NCBI GenBank assembly: GCA_016719565.1
Contig: JADJYU010000008.1
Location: 1 to 64,000, forward strand
DNA: 64,000 nucleotides
Direction: 5' to 3'
From: Ignavibacteria bacterium
GTDB taxonomy: Bacteria; Bacteroidota; Ignavibacteria; Tepidaquicellales; Tepidaquicellaceae
This document shows positions 37,091 to 46,720 of the stretch, piece by piece. Numbering within the stretch: position 1 is the first letter of the stretch; each line of letters opens with the position of its first letter. The notes under the pieces were generated by a model, which did not search any database, was not told the origin of the DNA, and saw only the letters and a program-made list of their open reading frames with translations. The position numbers and the translations under genes were made by a program.

Positions 37091-38029
37091 TTATTTCCCC
37101 TGATTAAAATTCAAAAGAGGAGTAAGCTTCTGATCATACGGTGCTATTACAAATGAATTGTTAGGCGAATTAACAAGCTCTTTCAATGTCTCAATATATT
37201 TCCACTGCAGATATGAATTGCTGATAGTGCTGTTTATGATCCTCTGCGCCTCGGCAACTCCGGTTGCTTCCACAGTTTTTCTTTCAGCTTCCTGTCTTTC
37301 TTTCTGAAGAATATAAACCATCTGCTGCGCTCTCTGCTCAGCGGATATTTTTTCATCGATAGCTTCCCTGACCTTCTGCGGAAGTTCTACATTTCTCAGC
37401 AGAACTTTTTCAAGTATTATGCCTCTTCCCTGAAATGACGCCTCAAGTTTTCTCGATACAAAATTCACATAATCATCTCTCTTTGATGAATAAATATCAG
37501 TAGCAACAAAGTTAACAGCTACGTCCCTTATTGCAGTCCTTATTGCCGGCAGCACAATTTTTGATTCGTAATCTATTCCGATATTCCTTATAAGGTCAGG
37601 CGTTGCGTCTGCGTCGATCCTGTACCAGACCGTCACATCCAGTATAAGCGTCAGTCCGTCAGATGACAATGTCTGAATCGGATCGCTTTTTTTAATTTTA
37701 ATTTCGTTCTCATCCTGATCATTCTGCCCGCTCATTGTGTATGCCTGTGTCTTGATGTCAAGTTCCTGAACTTCCACAAGAGGATTCACAAAATTCAGTC
37801 CGCTTCTCAGCACTTTATTCTGTACATTACCGAATAATATCTGCACACCGACATCTCCCGGACCTATCTGCACTACAGATGCAAATAATACTGCAAGGAG
37901 AATTCCTATGCCGGCAGCTAATCTGACTGTGTTTAATATTTTATCAAAATGAATATTATCTTTGAACTGACCTTTAAGAACAGTCATTAAGATTATTATT
38001 ACTACTAAAAAAATTATAAAGGAAATCAT
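37091..38029 (-). CDS. SPFH/prohibitin family membrane protein
   Basis: 312 aa. Two hydrophobic stretches at the N-terminus (ISFIIFLVVIIILMTVL and AAGIGILLAVLFASVV) precede the SPFH domain, with GPGDVGVQILFGNVQNKVLRSGLNFVNPL and TLILDVTVWYRID. A coiled coil follows (EKISAEQRAQQMVYILQKERQEAERKTVEATGVAEAQRI). Members organise membrane microdomains and often control membrane proteases such as FtsH. Lies between purK and DUF2007 in the cluster. Confidence 0.9.
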   Translation of the reverse strand: MISFIIFLVVIIILMTVLKGQFKDNIHFDKILNTVRLAAGIGILLAVLFASVVQIGPGDVGVQILFGNVQNKVLRSGLNFVNPLVEVQELDIKTQAYTMSGQNDQDENEIKIKKSDPIQTLSSDGLTLILDVTVWYRIDADATPDLIRNIGIDYESKIVLPAIRTAIRDVAVNFVATDIYSSKRDDYVNFVSRKLEASFQGRGIILEKVLLRNVELPQKVREAIDEKISAEQRAQQMVYILQKERQEAERKTVEATGVAEAQRIINSTISNSYLQWKYIETLKELVNSPNNSFVIAPYDQKLTPLLNFNQGK

Positions 38030-38047
38030 GATAGTTTAATTTAATTA

Positions 38048-39169
38048 TTAAAATTCCAGCTCGTTTGCAGAACTGTATGCAGTATTAACAGCTTTATTTA
38101 GATCATTATCTATGACTGTAATGTGTCCCATTTTCCTGCCGGTTCTTGTCATCTTTTTACCGTAAATATGCAGGTAAGTATTTTCCATCGAAAGAACCTT
38201 CCCCGTTCTCCTGATCCTGCTTTCTCCGTTTCTCTTTCCCAGAAGATTAATCATCACGCAATTCTCAGAAACCTTTTCAGTATTCCCGAGCGGAAGGTCC
38301 AGCACCGCTCTTATATGATTTTCAAACTGGGAGGTGTAAGAACCTTCTATTGTGTAATGTCCGGAGTTGTGTACTCTCGGCGCCAGTTCGTTAACTAAAA
38401 TTTCATTCCCTCTCAGAAACATTTCAATACCCATAACGCCAGTATATTTCAAATCAGAAACTATCCTTACTGCAATTTCATTTACTCTGTCTGTGATATC
38501 TTTTTTAAACTGCGCTGAAGAAATAACAAGTTCACATATATGATTTTTCTGTATTGTCTCAACTAAAGGGTATACCTTTATTTCTCCTGAAGTATTCCTT
38601 ACAGCCTGAGTAGCGATCTCTTTATCAAAATTGACAAACTTCTCACACATCAGCTCGCCTCTTTCTCTCAGCTCCGTAAATGCATTTTCAATTTCAGATC
38701 CGGAGTTCAGAGTGATATTTCCTTTGCCGTCGTAACCCATTGTCCTTGATTTGAGGATCAGCGGGTATCCGTTCTTTTTTGAAAATTCAGTTATGTCCGA
38801 AACTTCATTTACCTGAGTAAATTCCGCCACCGGAATCCCGGATGCGTGCAGAGTTTTTTTCTGTATGTATTTATCCTGTATGAGTTTGATATTTTCAGGA
38901 CAGGGAAAAACTTTTTTACCGGTTTGTTCAATCGCCTCTAACTTTTTATAGTCTATAAATTCATTCTCCAGAGTAATGATATCGCATTTTCCGGCAAACT
39001 CTTTTAAAATATTCTCATCATTCCAGTCACCTTCCGTTTCATACTTTGTGATCTGACCGGCGGGAGAATTTTTTTCATTCGACAGCACATAAAATTCAAA
39101 TGCATATTTATTACACTCTTCTATTATCATTCTTGCAAGCTGACCGCCGCCGAGTATTCCAATCTTCAT
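38048..39169 (-). CDS. purK: 5-(carboxyamino)imidazole ribonucleotide synthase
   Basis: 373 aa, ATP-grasp enzyme of purine synthesis that makes N5-CAIR from AIR, bicarbonate and ATP. The start MKIGILGGGQLARMI is the family signature. ATP-grasp blocks are LKSRTMGYDGKGN, LMCEKFVNFDKEIA and FLRGNEILVNELAPRVHNSGHYTIEGSYTSQFENH. Cytoplasmic. purE is not adjacent. It follows the S41 protease gene by about 37 bases. Confidence 0.95.
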   Translation of the reverse strand: MKIGILGGGQLARMIIEECNKYAFEFYVLSNEKNSPAGQITKYETEGDWNDENILKEFAGKCDIITLENEFIDYKKLEAIEQTGKKVFPCPENIKLIQDKYIQKKTLHASGIPVAEFTQVNEVSDITEFSKKNGYPLILKSRTMGYDGKGNITLNSGSEIENAFTELRERGELMCEKFVNFDKEIATQAVRNTSGEIKVYPLVETIQKNHICELVISSAQFKKDITDRVNEIAVRIVSDLKYTGVMGIEMFLRGNEILVNELAPRVHNSGHYTIEGSYTSQFENHIRAVLDLPLGNTEKVSENCVMINLLGKRNGESRIRRTGKVLSMENTYLHIYGKKMTRTGRKMGHITVIDNDLNKAVNTAYSSANELEF

Positions 39170-39206
39170 CTAACTGAACTATTTCTTTTTATTTAGTTAA
39201 ACAGTA

Positions 39207-40874
39207 TTACTTACCGAGCATTGTTCTGTACTGCAGCGGATCTTCAAGAATCTTTTTTGATTCAATAACCATTCTGTCATAAGTCAAAGCTGTTCTCATC
39301 TGATCTTTATCACTGATAACTCTTTTATTAATTTCATCCGTAATTTTCAATATGACAGCATTCTTTGATGCATCGAGTTCAATTGATTCTCCTGCATTTG
39401 CTTCAATCTGCAGTTTATCCAGAAGATCCTTTACTTCAGTTCCGTAATTTTTTTCCGATGCAAGCTCTTCGATCTCTTTTATTTTTCTTTCAATTCCTGA
39501 ATTGTAACTGAAATTCTGATCGCTTAAGAATTCCTTAAACTGAATGAATAAATTTTCATCAGGGGATATACTGGTAATGCCGGGATTATTTTTAAGATAG
39601 TCATCTGCGAATTTAAAATACATATCCTTTGAAAGCAGGGCAAAATGTATTTCGCTTTCCGGATCTGTAGTTACTTCCAGATCAGGAGTAATTCCTCCGA
39701 ATGCCTTTACTGTCCTTCCTCCGAGAGTTTTGAATTCCGTCTGATCATATTTTTCTTTATCTATGAATACTCCGTATTTGTTTTCCTTGAAATAATCCTT
39801 CTCCTGGATCCATCTTCCGGATGGAGTATAATATCTCGAACTTGTGATCTTCATCTGCGCATTTTTATCAAGGTCTTTGATCTGCTGGACAAGTCCTTTG
39901 CCGAAAGACTTATTCCCGACTATAACTCCCCTGTCCAGATCCTGCACTGCTCCGGCTACTATTTCAGATGCCGACGCTGATTTACTGTTAATTATCACCG
40001 CTACCGGTATCTGGGAATTTACCATCGGATCTTCCTTTGAAAAATACTTCTTTTCCGAATCTGCTCTTTTTCCTTTTGTGATGACAAGCAGACTGTTCTT
40101 ATCTACAATTTTATTCAATATTCCGGTTGCTGCATCAAGCAAACCACCGAGATTATCTCTGAGATCGATCACAAGACCTTTCATTTCTCTTTCACTTTTC
40201 AGTGTCCTGATTGCATTCTCCACTTCGCTTTCGGAGATGTTGGTAAATCTGTCAAGCTTAATGTAAGCGATACCGTCACTCTCCGGTTCAAGATATCCGA
40301 AGTATGAAACATTTTTTAAAATTATTTCCTGTCTGGTAAGTACAAAGTCCAGTAACTCATCACCTCTTTGAATCTTAACATTCACTTCCGTTCCCACGGG
40401 TCCTCTTACAAAACTTCTCATGTTTTTAACTTTATCATTTTCCATTTTCACGCCATCGATCTCCATGAAAATATCTCCGGCTCTAAGTCCTTTTTTCTGC
40501 GCTTCATATCCGTTCATGACTTCCGATATCACCACCTGACTGTCTCTTACATTTACTGTAATGCCGATGCCGCCGTATTTACCCGTAGTGATCAGGTCGA
40601 TCTGGTCACGGCTGTTTTCATCTATATAGTTTGTGTACGGATCAAGAGTGGACAGCATTCCTTCTATGCCGGCTGTCATAAATTTATCCGCGTCAATTTC
40701 ATCCACATAATTAAGCGCGATCTCGCGGTATACCTGACCGAAGAGTTCCATGTTCCTGTTGATCTTCTGATAAATGTCGTCGTCACCTCTGAGAGTGAAT
40801 CCTGCAAACAATGCAATACCCGCAAGCAGAATTGCGGGATATACTTTCATGATTTTACTTTTAATGTTATTCAT
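39207..40874 (-). CDS. S41 family C-terminal processing peptidase with PDZ domain
   Basis: 555 aa. N-terminal membrane signal (VYPAILLAGIALFAGFTLRG). PDZ domain at about 90-175 (GIGITVNVRDSQVVISEVMNGYEAQKKGLRAGDIFMEIDG). The peptidase core has LDLRDN-like IDLRDNLGGLLDAA and the catalytic Ser in NSKSASASEIVAGA with the Lys in GNKSFGKGLVQ. This Ser/Lys dyad is typical of Ctp/Prc enzymes. It probably trims periplasmic or envelope proteins. The start is 12 bases after the tmk stop, so they are cotranscribed. The C-terminal 150 residues are family-typical of the Bacteroidetes branch. Confidence 0.93.
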   Translation of the reverse strand: MNNIKSKIMKVYPAILLAGIALFAGFTLRGDDDIYQKINRNMELFGQVYREIALNYVDEIDADKFMTAGIEGMLSTLDPYTNYIDENSRDQIDLITTGKYGGIGITVNVRDSQVVISEVMNGYEAQKKGLRAGDIFMEIDGVKMENDKVKNMRSFVRGPVGTEVNVKIQRGDELLDFVLTRQEIILKNVSYFGYLEPESDGIAYIKLDRFTNISESEVENAIRTLKSEREMKGLVIDLRDNLGGLLDAATGILNKIVDKNSLLVITKGKRADSEKKYFSKEDPMVNSQIPVAVIINSKSASASEIVAGAVQDLDRGVIVGNKSFGKGLVQQIKDLDKNAQMKITSSRYYTPSGRWIQEKDYFKENKYGVFIDKEKYDQTEFKTLGGRTVKAFGGITPDLEVTTDPESEIHFALLSKDMYFKFADDYLKNNPGITSISPDENLFIQFKEFLSDQNFSYNSGIERKIKEIEELASEKNYGTEVKDLLDKLQIEANAGESIELDASKNAVILKITDEINKRVISDKDQMRTALTYDRMVIESKKILEDPLQYRTMLGK

Positions 40875-40886
40875 TTTTTATTAGTA

Positions 40887-41504
40887 TTATGCTTTCTTAA
40901 TTTTTTTCAGATGTTTTATAATGTCAGCATGGATCTCATCTATTGTCTTACTGCCGTCTATTACAACAAACCTTTTCTTATTGTTACGTGATATTTTCAG
41001 ATAACCTTTAATAACTTTTTTATAATAAGCGATATCCTTCTGTTCAATTCTGTCTTCGTCCTTGTTGATCAGTTTCTTCCTTCTTACAAACTCTTCAGCG
41101 GATATATTGATCAGAAATGTAATGTCAGGAACCAGTTTTCCGGTAGCAATTTTATTAACTCTGTAAATACTCTTAAGATCCGTCTTTCCCCCGAAACCCT
41201 GGTAAGCTGTCGATGAGTCGTAATACCTGTCACAGAGAACAAAATATTTCTTTTTTAATTTCGGAATTATAATTTCATTTGTCAGCTGATATCTGGAAGC
41301 GGAAAACAAAAGGAATTCGGTAACATACTCCATATGAAGATTCTTCTTGTCCAGCAGTATATCCCGTATCTTTTCCGAGATCTCAGTGCCGCCCGGCTCG
41401 CGTACTGATATTACTTTTTTGTTTTTACTTTTTAAATATTCTTCAAGCAGTCTTATCTGAGTAGATTTGCCGCTGAGATCAATTCCTTCGAAAGTTATGA
41501 ACAT
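40887..41504 (-). CDS. tmk: thymidylate kinase
   Basis: 205 aa. Phosphorylates dTMP to dTDP. The P-loop is FEGIDLSGKSTQIRLL; the dTMP-binding REPGG is at about residue 36 (SVREPGGTEIS), and the DR motif is VLCDRYYDSSTAYQG. The LID is NKDEDRIEQKD. First gene of the minus-strand cluster through to the M19 dipeptidase. Confidence 0.95.
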   Translation of the reverse strand: MFITFEGIDLSGKSTQIRLLEEYLKSKNKKVISVREPGGTEISEKIRDILLDKKNLHMEYVTEFLLFSASRYQLTNEIIIPKLKKKYFVLCDRYYDSSTAYQGFGGKTDLKSIYRVNKIATGKLVPDITFLINISAEEFVRRKKLINKDEDRIEQKDIAYYKKVIKGYLKISRNNKKRFVVIDGSKTIDEIHADIIKHLKKIKKA

Positions 41505-41777
41505 TAATTAATTTATATTAAGACTGTTTTGAGTATAAACATTCCGTTTAGCTCTGTTCTAAAAATTTTATTATAGATTGTACTTAAATTATAAAATAGA
41601 TTTACTCATTACAATTTCAATATTTATCTCGGAGCTGCGCAAATTCTTTTTAAAGGTCTGTTCTCATTTTCTCAGCTTCTTTGTTTCCTTCACTATCCTT
41701 TACCATTTTTCTTTTAAAAAATCTTGTTATACTATACTCTCCTTTTACTTTATTTATTTGTACAACCCCCCTGTGTC

Positions 41778-41930
41778 CCACCTTTGGCGAGTCTGTCTCA
41801 AAACTAGAAATATAAATTTACCAAAAATTCACAAAGGCACAAAGCATTCTATTTTTAAAACATTTCCTTAGTGTCTTGGTGACTTTGTGGTAAAAATTAA
41901 TGTTTTGAGACAACTTCTGGCAAAGGGGGA
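41778..41930. repeat. imperfect inverted repeat, MITE-like
   Basis: The left arm starts CCCACCTTTGGCGAG and the right arm read backward starts CCCCCTTTGCCAGAAG. Within them TGTCTCAAAAC (41794-41804) has a perfect inverted partner at 41902-41912. Further in, the arms share ATTTACCAAAAATTCAC-like and ACCACAAAGTCACCAAG-like sequence. No transposase; could be a small non-autonomous element or a long hairpin RNA. Confidence 0.55.
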
Positions 41931-42032
41931 AATGGTTTCGTTAAATTAAAATTTTTATTTCTTAAAACCGTAAGAATTTATAATAAAAACATCACGATAC
42001 AAAGCTGGATTTTGTCAGTTTCTGTCTCAGCC

Positions 42033-42175
42033 TTTATTTAAAAGCTCCACGCCTCCCCCCTTGTTTTTCAAAGGGGGGAATGAGGGGGGTTCTGTAAGTT
42101 GCTGCGGAAGTCTTTATTAAAAAGCTCCACGCCTCCCCCCTTGTTTTTCAAAGGGGGGAATGAGGGGGTTCTGTA
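42033..42175. repeat. two direct repeats, period 80 bp, each with a C6/G6 hairpin
   Basis: Copies at 42033-42096 and 42113-42175 are nearly identical. Each contains AAAGCTCCACGCCT, then CCCCCCTT paired with AAGGGGGG around GTTTTTCA, then GGAATGAGGGGG and TTCTGTA. The stem-loop is strong in otherwise AT-rich DNA. Confidence 0.8.
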
Positions 42176-42255
42176 TGTTCCTTCCGACTGTCAAATATGT
42201 CTTGTTATCAAAATTGCTTTTCAATAAGTTTCAATAAATAATAAAAGGAGAAGTT

Positions 42256-42306
42256 ATGAAGAATCCATTTACTGCCTATAATCATCATAGATTGTTAATC
42301 CGATAA
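42256..42306 (+). CDS. possible 16-residue leader peptide or gene-start remnant
   Basis: ATG preceded by AAAGGAGAAGTT, the clearest ribosome-binding site nearby, opens MKNPFTAYNHHRLLIR and stops. Its MKNP start matches the first residues of the two downstream paralogs (MKNPNKL), so it may be the 5' scar of a deleted third copy. Too short to prove. Confidence 0.25.
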   Translation: MKNPFTAYNHHRLLIR

Positions 42307-42362
42307 ACAAAATCATGTAAATTCAAAAAATAAAATTTCCTAAAATAAATAACGGAGTATTT

Positions 42363-44363
42363 ATGAAAAACCCAAACAAATTAATCTTAATCTTTATTCT
42401 TACTTTCTCCAGTTCGCTTTCTTTGAAATCAAATCCTATAAATCAATTTATCAATAATGTATCTCCTCCAATGAACGCTAACAGCGTTGTAAAGACATCG
42501 GACATTGTCATTACATTCTCACAACTGATGAACGGTTCACTAATGACTGCCGAAAATATAAAAGTATTCGGTTATCAGACGGGACTTATGACGGCTTCAT
42601 TAGATTATAATTCAGTTGCAAATACACTGACAATAAATCCTGTAAATGAATTTAAAAATGGTGAAAAAGTAAGCATTACGCTTACTTCAGGATTAAAGAC
42701 AATTTCTAATGAAAGCATAAAACCATTTGTGTATTCGTTCAGAGCAAAAGCTCTTGGCGGAACGGGGACCTTTACAAAAACATCAGAGATAAGTAATACT
42801 TCAGACGGATATATCAGATCCGGAGATATAGACGGAGACGGTGACATTGATTTAGTTATTAATAATTCGATTTATAATAACAACGGCAGTGCAGTGTTTA
42901 CATTATCATCATCACTAAATCATTCCGGAAGACCTGATTTGTTTGACGCGGATAATGACGGAGATCTTGACATTTTATTAAGTAACAATGGTATTATTAA
43001 TTATTATAAAAATGATGGGTTTGGAAACTTTAATTTGTTTTCAACTTTTCCCGGCAGTGTATGGGCATTTGGTGATCTATCTGGAAATGGTAATTTGGAT
43101 ATTGCTTATTTTACAAATGCAGGTGAAGTTAGAACTGCTATGAATATCAACGGTATATTTATTCCGTCAATACCATATCCTCTTTCAGGTCAATGTATGA
43201 ATTCACCAGATTATACAGACAATCTTTTAATCAACGATTTCAATATTGACGGCAGTCAGGATATAGTGTCAATCAGTGGTTGGATTTTTGGAAACAGCAT
43301 TCATGGATATGATTTATGCAGAAGTATTAATCAATTGACAAATAATGGAACAGGAGATTTTAATGTTCAAGAGATTAATTCTCAATATAATGCTGGATTC
43401 CAACCTTTTTTATATGATGCAGGAGATTCAAAATCATTCGACTTTAATGGAGATGGAAATGTAGATATTGCATCTCCTATATCTGCTTTAATTAATAATG
43501 GAAGTGGTTCCTTTTCTCAAACAGGTAATTTTTATCCTTATAGTAATTCTCTGGATTTTGATTGTAACGGAAATGGATTTGTAGATCTATTTGCAAATAT
43601 TGTTAGCTCTCCTTTATTTTCATATTTAAATGATGGCTTAGGTAACTTTCAATTTATTATTCTGAATACTCCAGGTTTAGGATACGGTTCATCAAGTGGT
43701 GATTTCGATAACGACGGAGACATTGATATTGCTTTCAAAGAATATAACAATGACAAAGCCGCAATCCTCCTCAACGGCGACAGTCCTTTGCCGGTAGAGC
43801 TTGCATCATTTACTTCAAGCGTAATTTTAAACTCCGTGAAACTTAACTGGTCTACTTCTCTTGAACAAAATAATTCCGGATTTGAAATTCAAAGATCTGA
43901 TAATAACGCCGCCGGTCCGCAAGCGTGGAAGAAAACCGGCTTTGTAAACGGCGCGGGAAATTCCGGCACGCAAATTAATTATATATACGAAGACAAAAAT
44001 CTTTCATCAGGAAAATACAAATACCGTCTGAAGCAGATCGACTTCAACGGCGGTTATGAATATTTCATGCTGACCGGCGAAGCAGTGATCGGAGTTCCTT
44101 CATCAACGGAACTTCAGCAGAACTATCCAAATCCTTTCAATCCCGTCACAAATATTTCCTACAGACTTTCGGAAAATGGATTTGTTACTTTAAAAGTGTA
44201 TGATAATTCGGGCAGAGAAGTGAAGACGCTTGTAAATGAATATAAGCAAGCCGGATATTATAAATCCGTATTTGACGGCAGCGGACTTGCAAGCGGGATA
44301 TATTTCTACAAGCTCTCGGCTGATAATTTTAATCAGACAAAGAAGCTGTCGCTGGTGAAGTAA
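42363..44363 (+). CDS. T9SS-secreted FG-GAP repeat protein, tandem paralog 1
   Basis: 666 aa. Signal peptide (LILIFILTFSSSLSLKS), then an Ig-like/SbsA-type domain at about 30-130 (SPPMNANSVVKTSDIVITFSQLMNG ... ENIKVFGYQTGLM). FG-GAP type calcium loops run from about 145 to 475 (SGDIDGDGDIDLV, LFDADNDGDLDIL, SFDFNGDGNVDIA, GDFDNDGDIDIA). A domain with FEIQRSDN-type sequence follows, and the end is a T9SS sorting domain (NYPNPFNPVTNISYRLS ... GLASGIYFYKLSADNFNQTKKL). The upstream sequence AATAACGGAGTATTT is shared with the next gene. Likely a surface adhesin. Confidence 0.88.
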   Translation: MKNPNKLILIFILTFSSSLSLKSNPINQFINNVSPPMNANSVVKTSDIVITFSQLMNGSLMTAENIKVFGYQTGLMTASLDYNSVANTLTINPVNEFKNGEKVSITLTSGLKTISNESIKPFVYSFRAKALGGTGTFTKTSEISNTSDGYIRSGDIDGDGDIDLVINNSIYNNNGSAVFTLSSSLNHSGRPDLFDADNDGDLDILLSNNGIINYYKNDGFGNFNLFSTFPGSVWAFGDLSGNGNLDIAYFTNAGEVRTAMNINGIFIPSIPYPLSGQCMNSPDYTDNLLINDFNIDGSQDIVSISGWIFGNSIHGYDLCRSINQLTNNGTGDFNVQEINSQYNAGFQPFLYDAGDSKSFDFNGDGNVDIASPISALINNGSGSFSQTGNFYPYSNSLDFDCNGNGFVDLFANIVSSPLFSYLNDGLGNFQFIILNTPGLGYGSSSGDFDNDGDIDIAFKEYNNDKAAILLNGDSPLPVELASFTSSVILNSVKLNWSTSLEQNNSGFEIQRSDNNAAGPQAWKKTGFVNGAGNSGTQINYIYEDKNLSSGKYKYRLKQIDFNGGYEYFMLTGEAVIGVPSSTELQQNYPNPFNPVTNISYRLSENGFVTLKVYDNSGREVKTLVNEYKQAGYYKSVFDGSGLASGIYFYKLSADNFNQTKKLSLVK

Positions 44364-44429
44364 GATGGTTTTATAATTTAAGTTTTAAATCAAAAAATAA
44401 TATCCACTCAAATAAATAACGGAGTATTT

Positions 44430-46445
44430 ATGAAAAACCCAAACAAATTAATCTTAATCTTTATTCTTACTTTCGCCTGTTCGATTTCCCTAAAGTCAAA
44501 TCCAATTAATCAATTTATTAATACCGTATCTCCTCCAATGAACGCTAATAGCGTAGTAAAGTCATCGGACATTGTCATTACTTTCGCACAGCTTATGAAC
44601 GGCACTTTAATGACTGCCGAAAATATAAAAGTTTTCGGTTATCAGACGGGACTTATGACGGCTTCATTAGATTATAATTCCGTTTCAAATACGTTGACAA
44701 TAAATCCTGTAAAAGAATTTAAGAACGGTGAGAAAGTAAGCGTTACTCTTACTTCAGGATTAAAGACAATTTCTAATGAAAGCATAACTCCATTTGTTTA
44801 TTCGTTCAGAGCAAAAGCTATTGGAGGTACAGGTACTTTTGTAAAGGCTTTTGAAATCAACAATATTATTAATGGATCTTTTGGATCCGGAGATTTTGAT
44901 GGTGATGGAGATATTGATCTCTTATTAAATGATAAAATATATAAGAATAATGGAAATGGTTCATTTATATATTATTCAGCTATAAACATAAATGGAAATT
45001 CTTTAATAGCAGATTTTGACAACGACGGTGATTTGGATATAATAGTTGCTTCAAACAATTTAAATCATTTTTTTAGAAATAGCGGATTTGGAGATTTTAT
45101 TCAGGAATTCTCATTTCCCGGAGGAGTTGATAATTTTGGAGATTTTGATGGGAATGGCTATTTAGATTTAACATACTTTTCAGATATTAATGCAAACTTA
45201 ATTTACACTATAAAAAATACTGCGGGAAGTTTTTCGAATGACACTGTTTATAACATAACGAATCATGCTATTTGTAATCCAAGTGTAAATAATTTCAAAA
45301 AAATAGAAATCGAAGATATTGATAATGATGGAAGTAAAGATTTAATAGTTTGCAATTCTAGTTCATCCGGTAGTATTTTTATCTATTATTATTGTGAAAA
45401 TTTTATAACCTTAAAAAATTCAGGTGAAGGAAGATTTAACTCTCAGTTTATTTATAGCAATTATATAAATGGCATAAGTTATTTTATTTTGTACAGTGGC
45501 AATCCAAAATTATTTTCAATTACTAATAACGGCAATATTGATATTTTAACACAGGATTTAATCTTAAAAAACATAGGGAATGGAGTGTATTCAAATGAGC
45601 AGGGCATGGGAATATTCGGTTCCAGTATTGATGCAGATTTCAATGGAGATTCTAACATAGATATTTTCACATATTATAGTTTCGTTACTGCATTATCTTT
45701 GTTTTTAAATGATGGGGCAGGTAACTTTTCATTTAGTTACCCAAGTGATTACTCTATTTATAATTCATCAAATGTCTCAGCTGATTTTGATAACGACGGC
45801 GATATAGATATAGCAATTAAAGAAAGTAGTAATGATAAAGTCGCAATCCTTCTCAACGGCGACAGTCCTTTGCCGGTAGAGCTTTCATCATTTACTTCGA
45901 GCGTAAATTTAAATTCTGTGAAACTTAACTGGTCCACTTCTCTTGAACAAAATAATTCAGGTTTTGAAATTCAAAGATCGTATAATGACGCCGCCGGTCA
46001 GGAAGCGTGGAAGAAAGCCGGTTTTGTAAACGGCGCTGGAAATTCCGGTACGCAAATTAATTATACATACGAAGACAAAAATCTTTCATCAGGAAAATAC
46101 AAGTACCGTCTGATGCAGATCGACTTCAACGGCGGTTACGAATATTTCATGCTGACCGGTGAAGCCGTGATCGGAATTCCTTCATCAACGGAGCTTCAGC
46201 AGAACTATCCTAATCCATTCAATCCCGTCACGAATATTTCCTACAGACTTTCGGAAAGCGGATTTGTTACTTTAAAAGTGTTTGACAATTCGGGAAGAGA
46301 AGTGAAGACGCTTGTAAATGAATACAGGGAAGCCGGATATTATAAAGCAGTATTTGACGGCAGCGGACTTGCAAGCGGAATATATTTCTACAAGCTCTCA
46401 GCGGATAATTTTAACCAGACAAAAAAGCTGTCGCTGGTGAAGTGA
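44430..46445 (+). CDS. T9SS-secreted FG-GAP repeat protein, tandem paralog 2
   Basis: 671 aa with the same order of parts as the preceding gene. The first 150 residues and the last 190 are nearly identical to it, down to DNA level, while the central FG-GAP part (about 150-475) shares only the calcium loops (SGDFDGDGDIDLL, DFDNDGDLDII, DIDNDGSKDLI, DFDNDGDIDIA). The spacing to paralog 1 is 66 bases and the 5' flank AATAAATAACGGAGTATTT is repeated exactly. The pattern suggests duplication with later exchange at the ends or replacement of the middle. Confidence 0.88.
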   Translation: MKNPNKLILIFILTFACSISLKSNPINQFINTVSPPMNANSVVKSSDIVITFAQLMNGTLMTAENIKVFGYQTGLMTASLDYNSVSNTLTINPVKEFKNGEKVSVTLTSGLKTISNESITPFVYSFRAKAIGGTGTFVKAFEINNIINGSFGSGDFDGDGDIDLLLNDKIYKNNGNGSFIYYSAININGNSLIADFDNDGDLDIIVASNNLNHFFRNSGFGDFIQEFSFPGGVDNFGDFDGNGYLDLTYFSDINANLIYTIKNTAGSFSNDTVYNITNHAICNPSVNNFKKIEIEDIDNDGSKDLIVCNSSSSGSIFIYYYCENFITLKNSGEGRFNSQFIYSNYINGISYFILYSGNPKLFSITNNGNIDILTQDLILKNIGNGVYSNEQGMGIFGSSIDADFNGDSNIDIFTYYSFVTALSLFLNDGAGNFSFSYPSDYSIYNSSNVSADFDNDGDIDIAIKESSNDKVAILLNGDSPLPVELSSFTSSVNLNSVKLNWSTSLEQNNSGFEIQRSYNDAAGQEAWKKAGFVNGAGNSGTQINYTYEDKNLSSGKYKYRLMQIDFNGGYEYFMLTGEAVIGIPSSTELQQNYPNPFNPVTNISYRLSESGFVTLKVFDNSGREVKTLVNEYREAGYYKAVFDGSGLASGIYFYKLSADNFNQTKKLSLVK

Positions 46446-46684
46446 AATGGATTCCATTCAACCCGCGGACAATTATCAGTTATCAATTATCAATGTTCAA
46501 TTTTGTTTCTTTAAAAGTTTATGATGTTCTGGGAAATGAAGTCACGACATTAGTAAATGAGAAACAGAATGCAGGTACATATTCAGTTGAATTTGACGGA
46601 TCGGATTATCCAAGCGGAGTTTATTATTACCGGCTTGAGACGGGAGATTTTGGAGAGACAAAGCGTATGGTATTTCTAAAGTAA
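46446..46684 (+). pseudogene. T9SS sorting-domain remnant
   Basis: Directly after the stop of paralog 2, a frame reads WIPFNPRTIISYQLS ... VSLKVYDVLGNEVTTLVNEKQNAG ... YPSGVYYYRLETGDF to the stop at 46684. This is the end of another T9SS cargo gene without its body. Its sorting domain differs from those of the neighbours, so it comes from a different gene, not from the local duplication. There is no proper start. Confidence 0.7.
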
Positions 46685-46720
46685 AATTTACCTGTTAGCA
46701 AGATTTTATAAAACTCAAAA

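Larger units (their letters stand above)
41505..42362. other. 858-bp repeat-rich region with no convincing gene
   Basis: Begins at the tmk start and ends at the first FG-GAP paralog. The only long frame (41578-41871) crosses an inverted repeat and shows no coding character. The content is an imperfect inverted repeat at 41778-41930, two 64-bp direct repeats with C/G hairpins at 42033-42175, and a 16-codon start-like remnant at 42256. It looks like the footprint of repeated small elements. Confidence 0.6.

Noticed and set aside
41578..41871. 97-codon open frame between tmk and the FG-GAP genes
   Set aside because: It crosses the inverted repeat, has a start with no ribosome site, and its translation is Phe/Ser/Ile-rich low complexity with no family resemblance.
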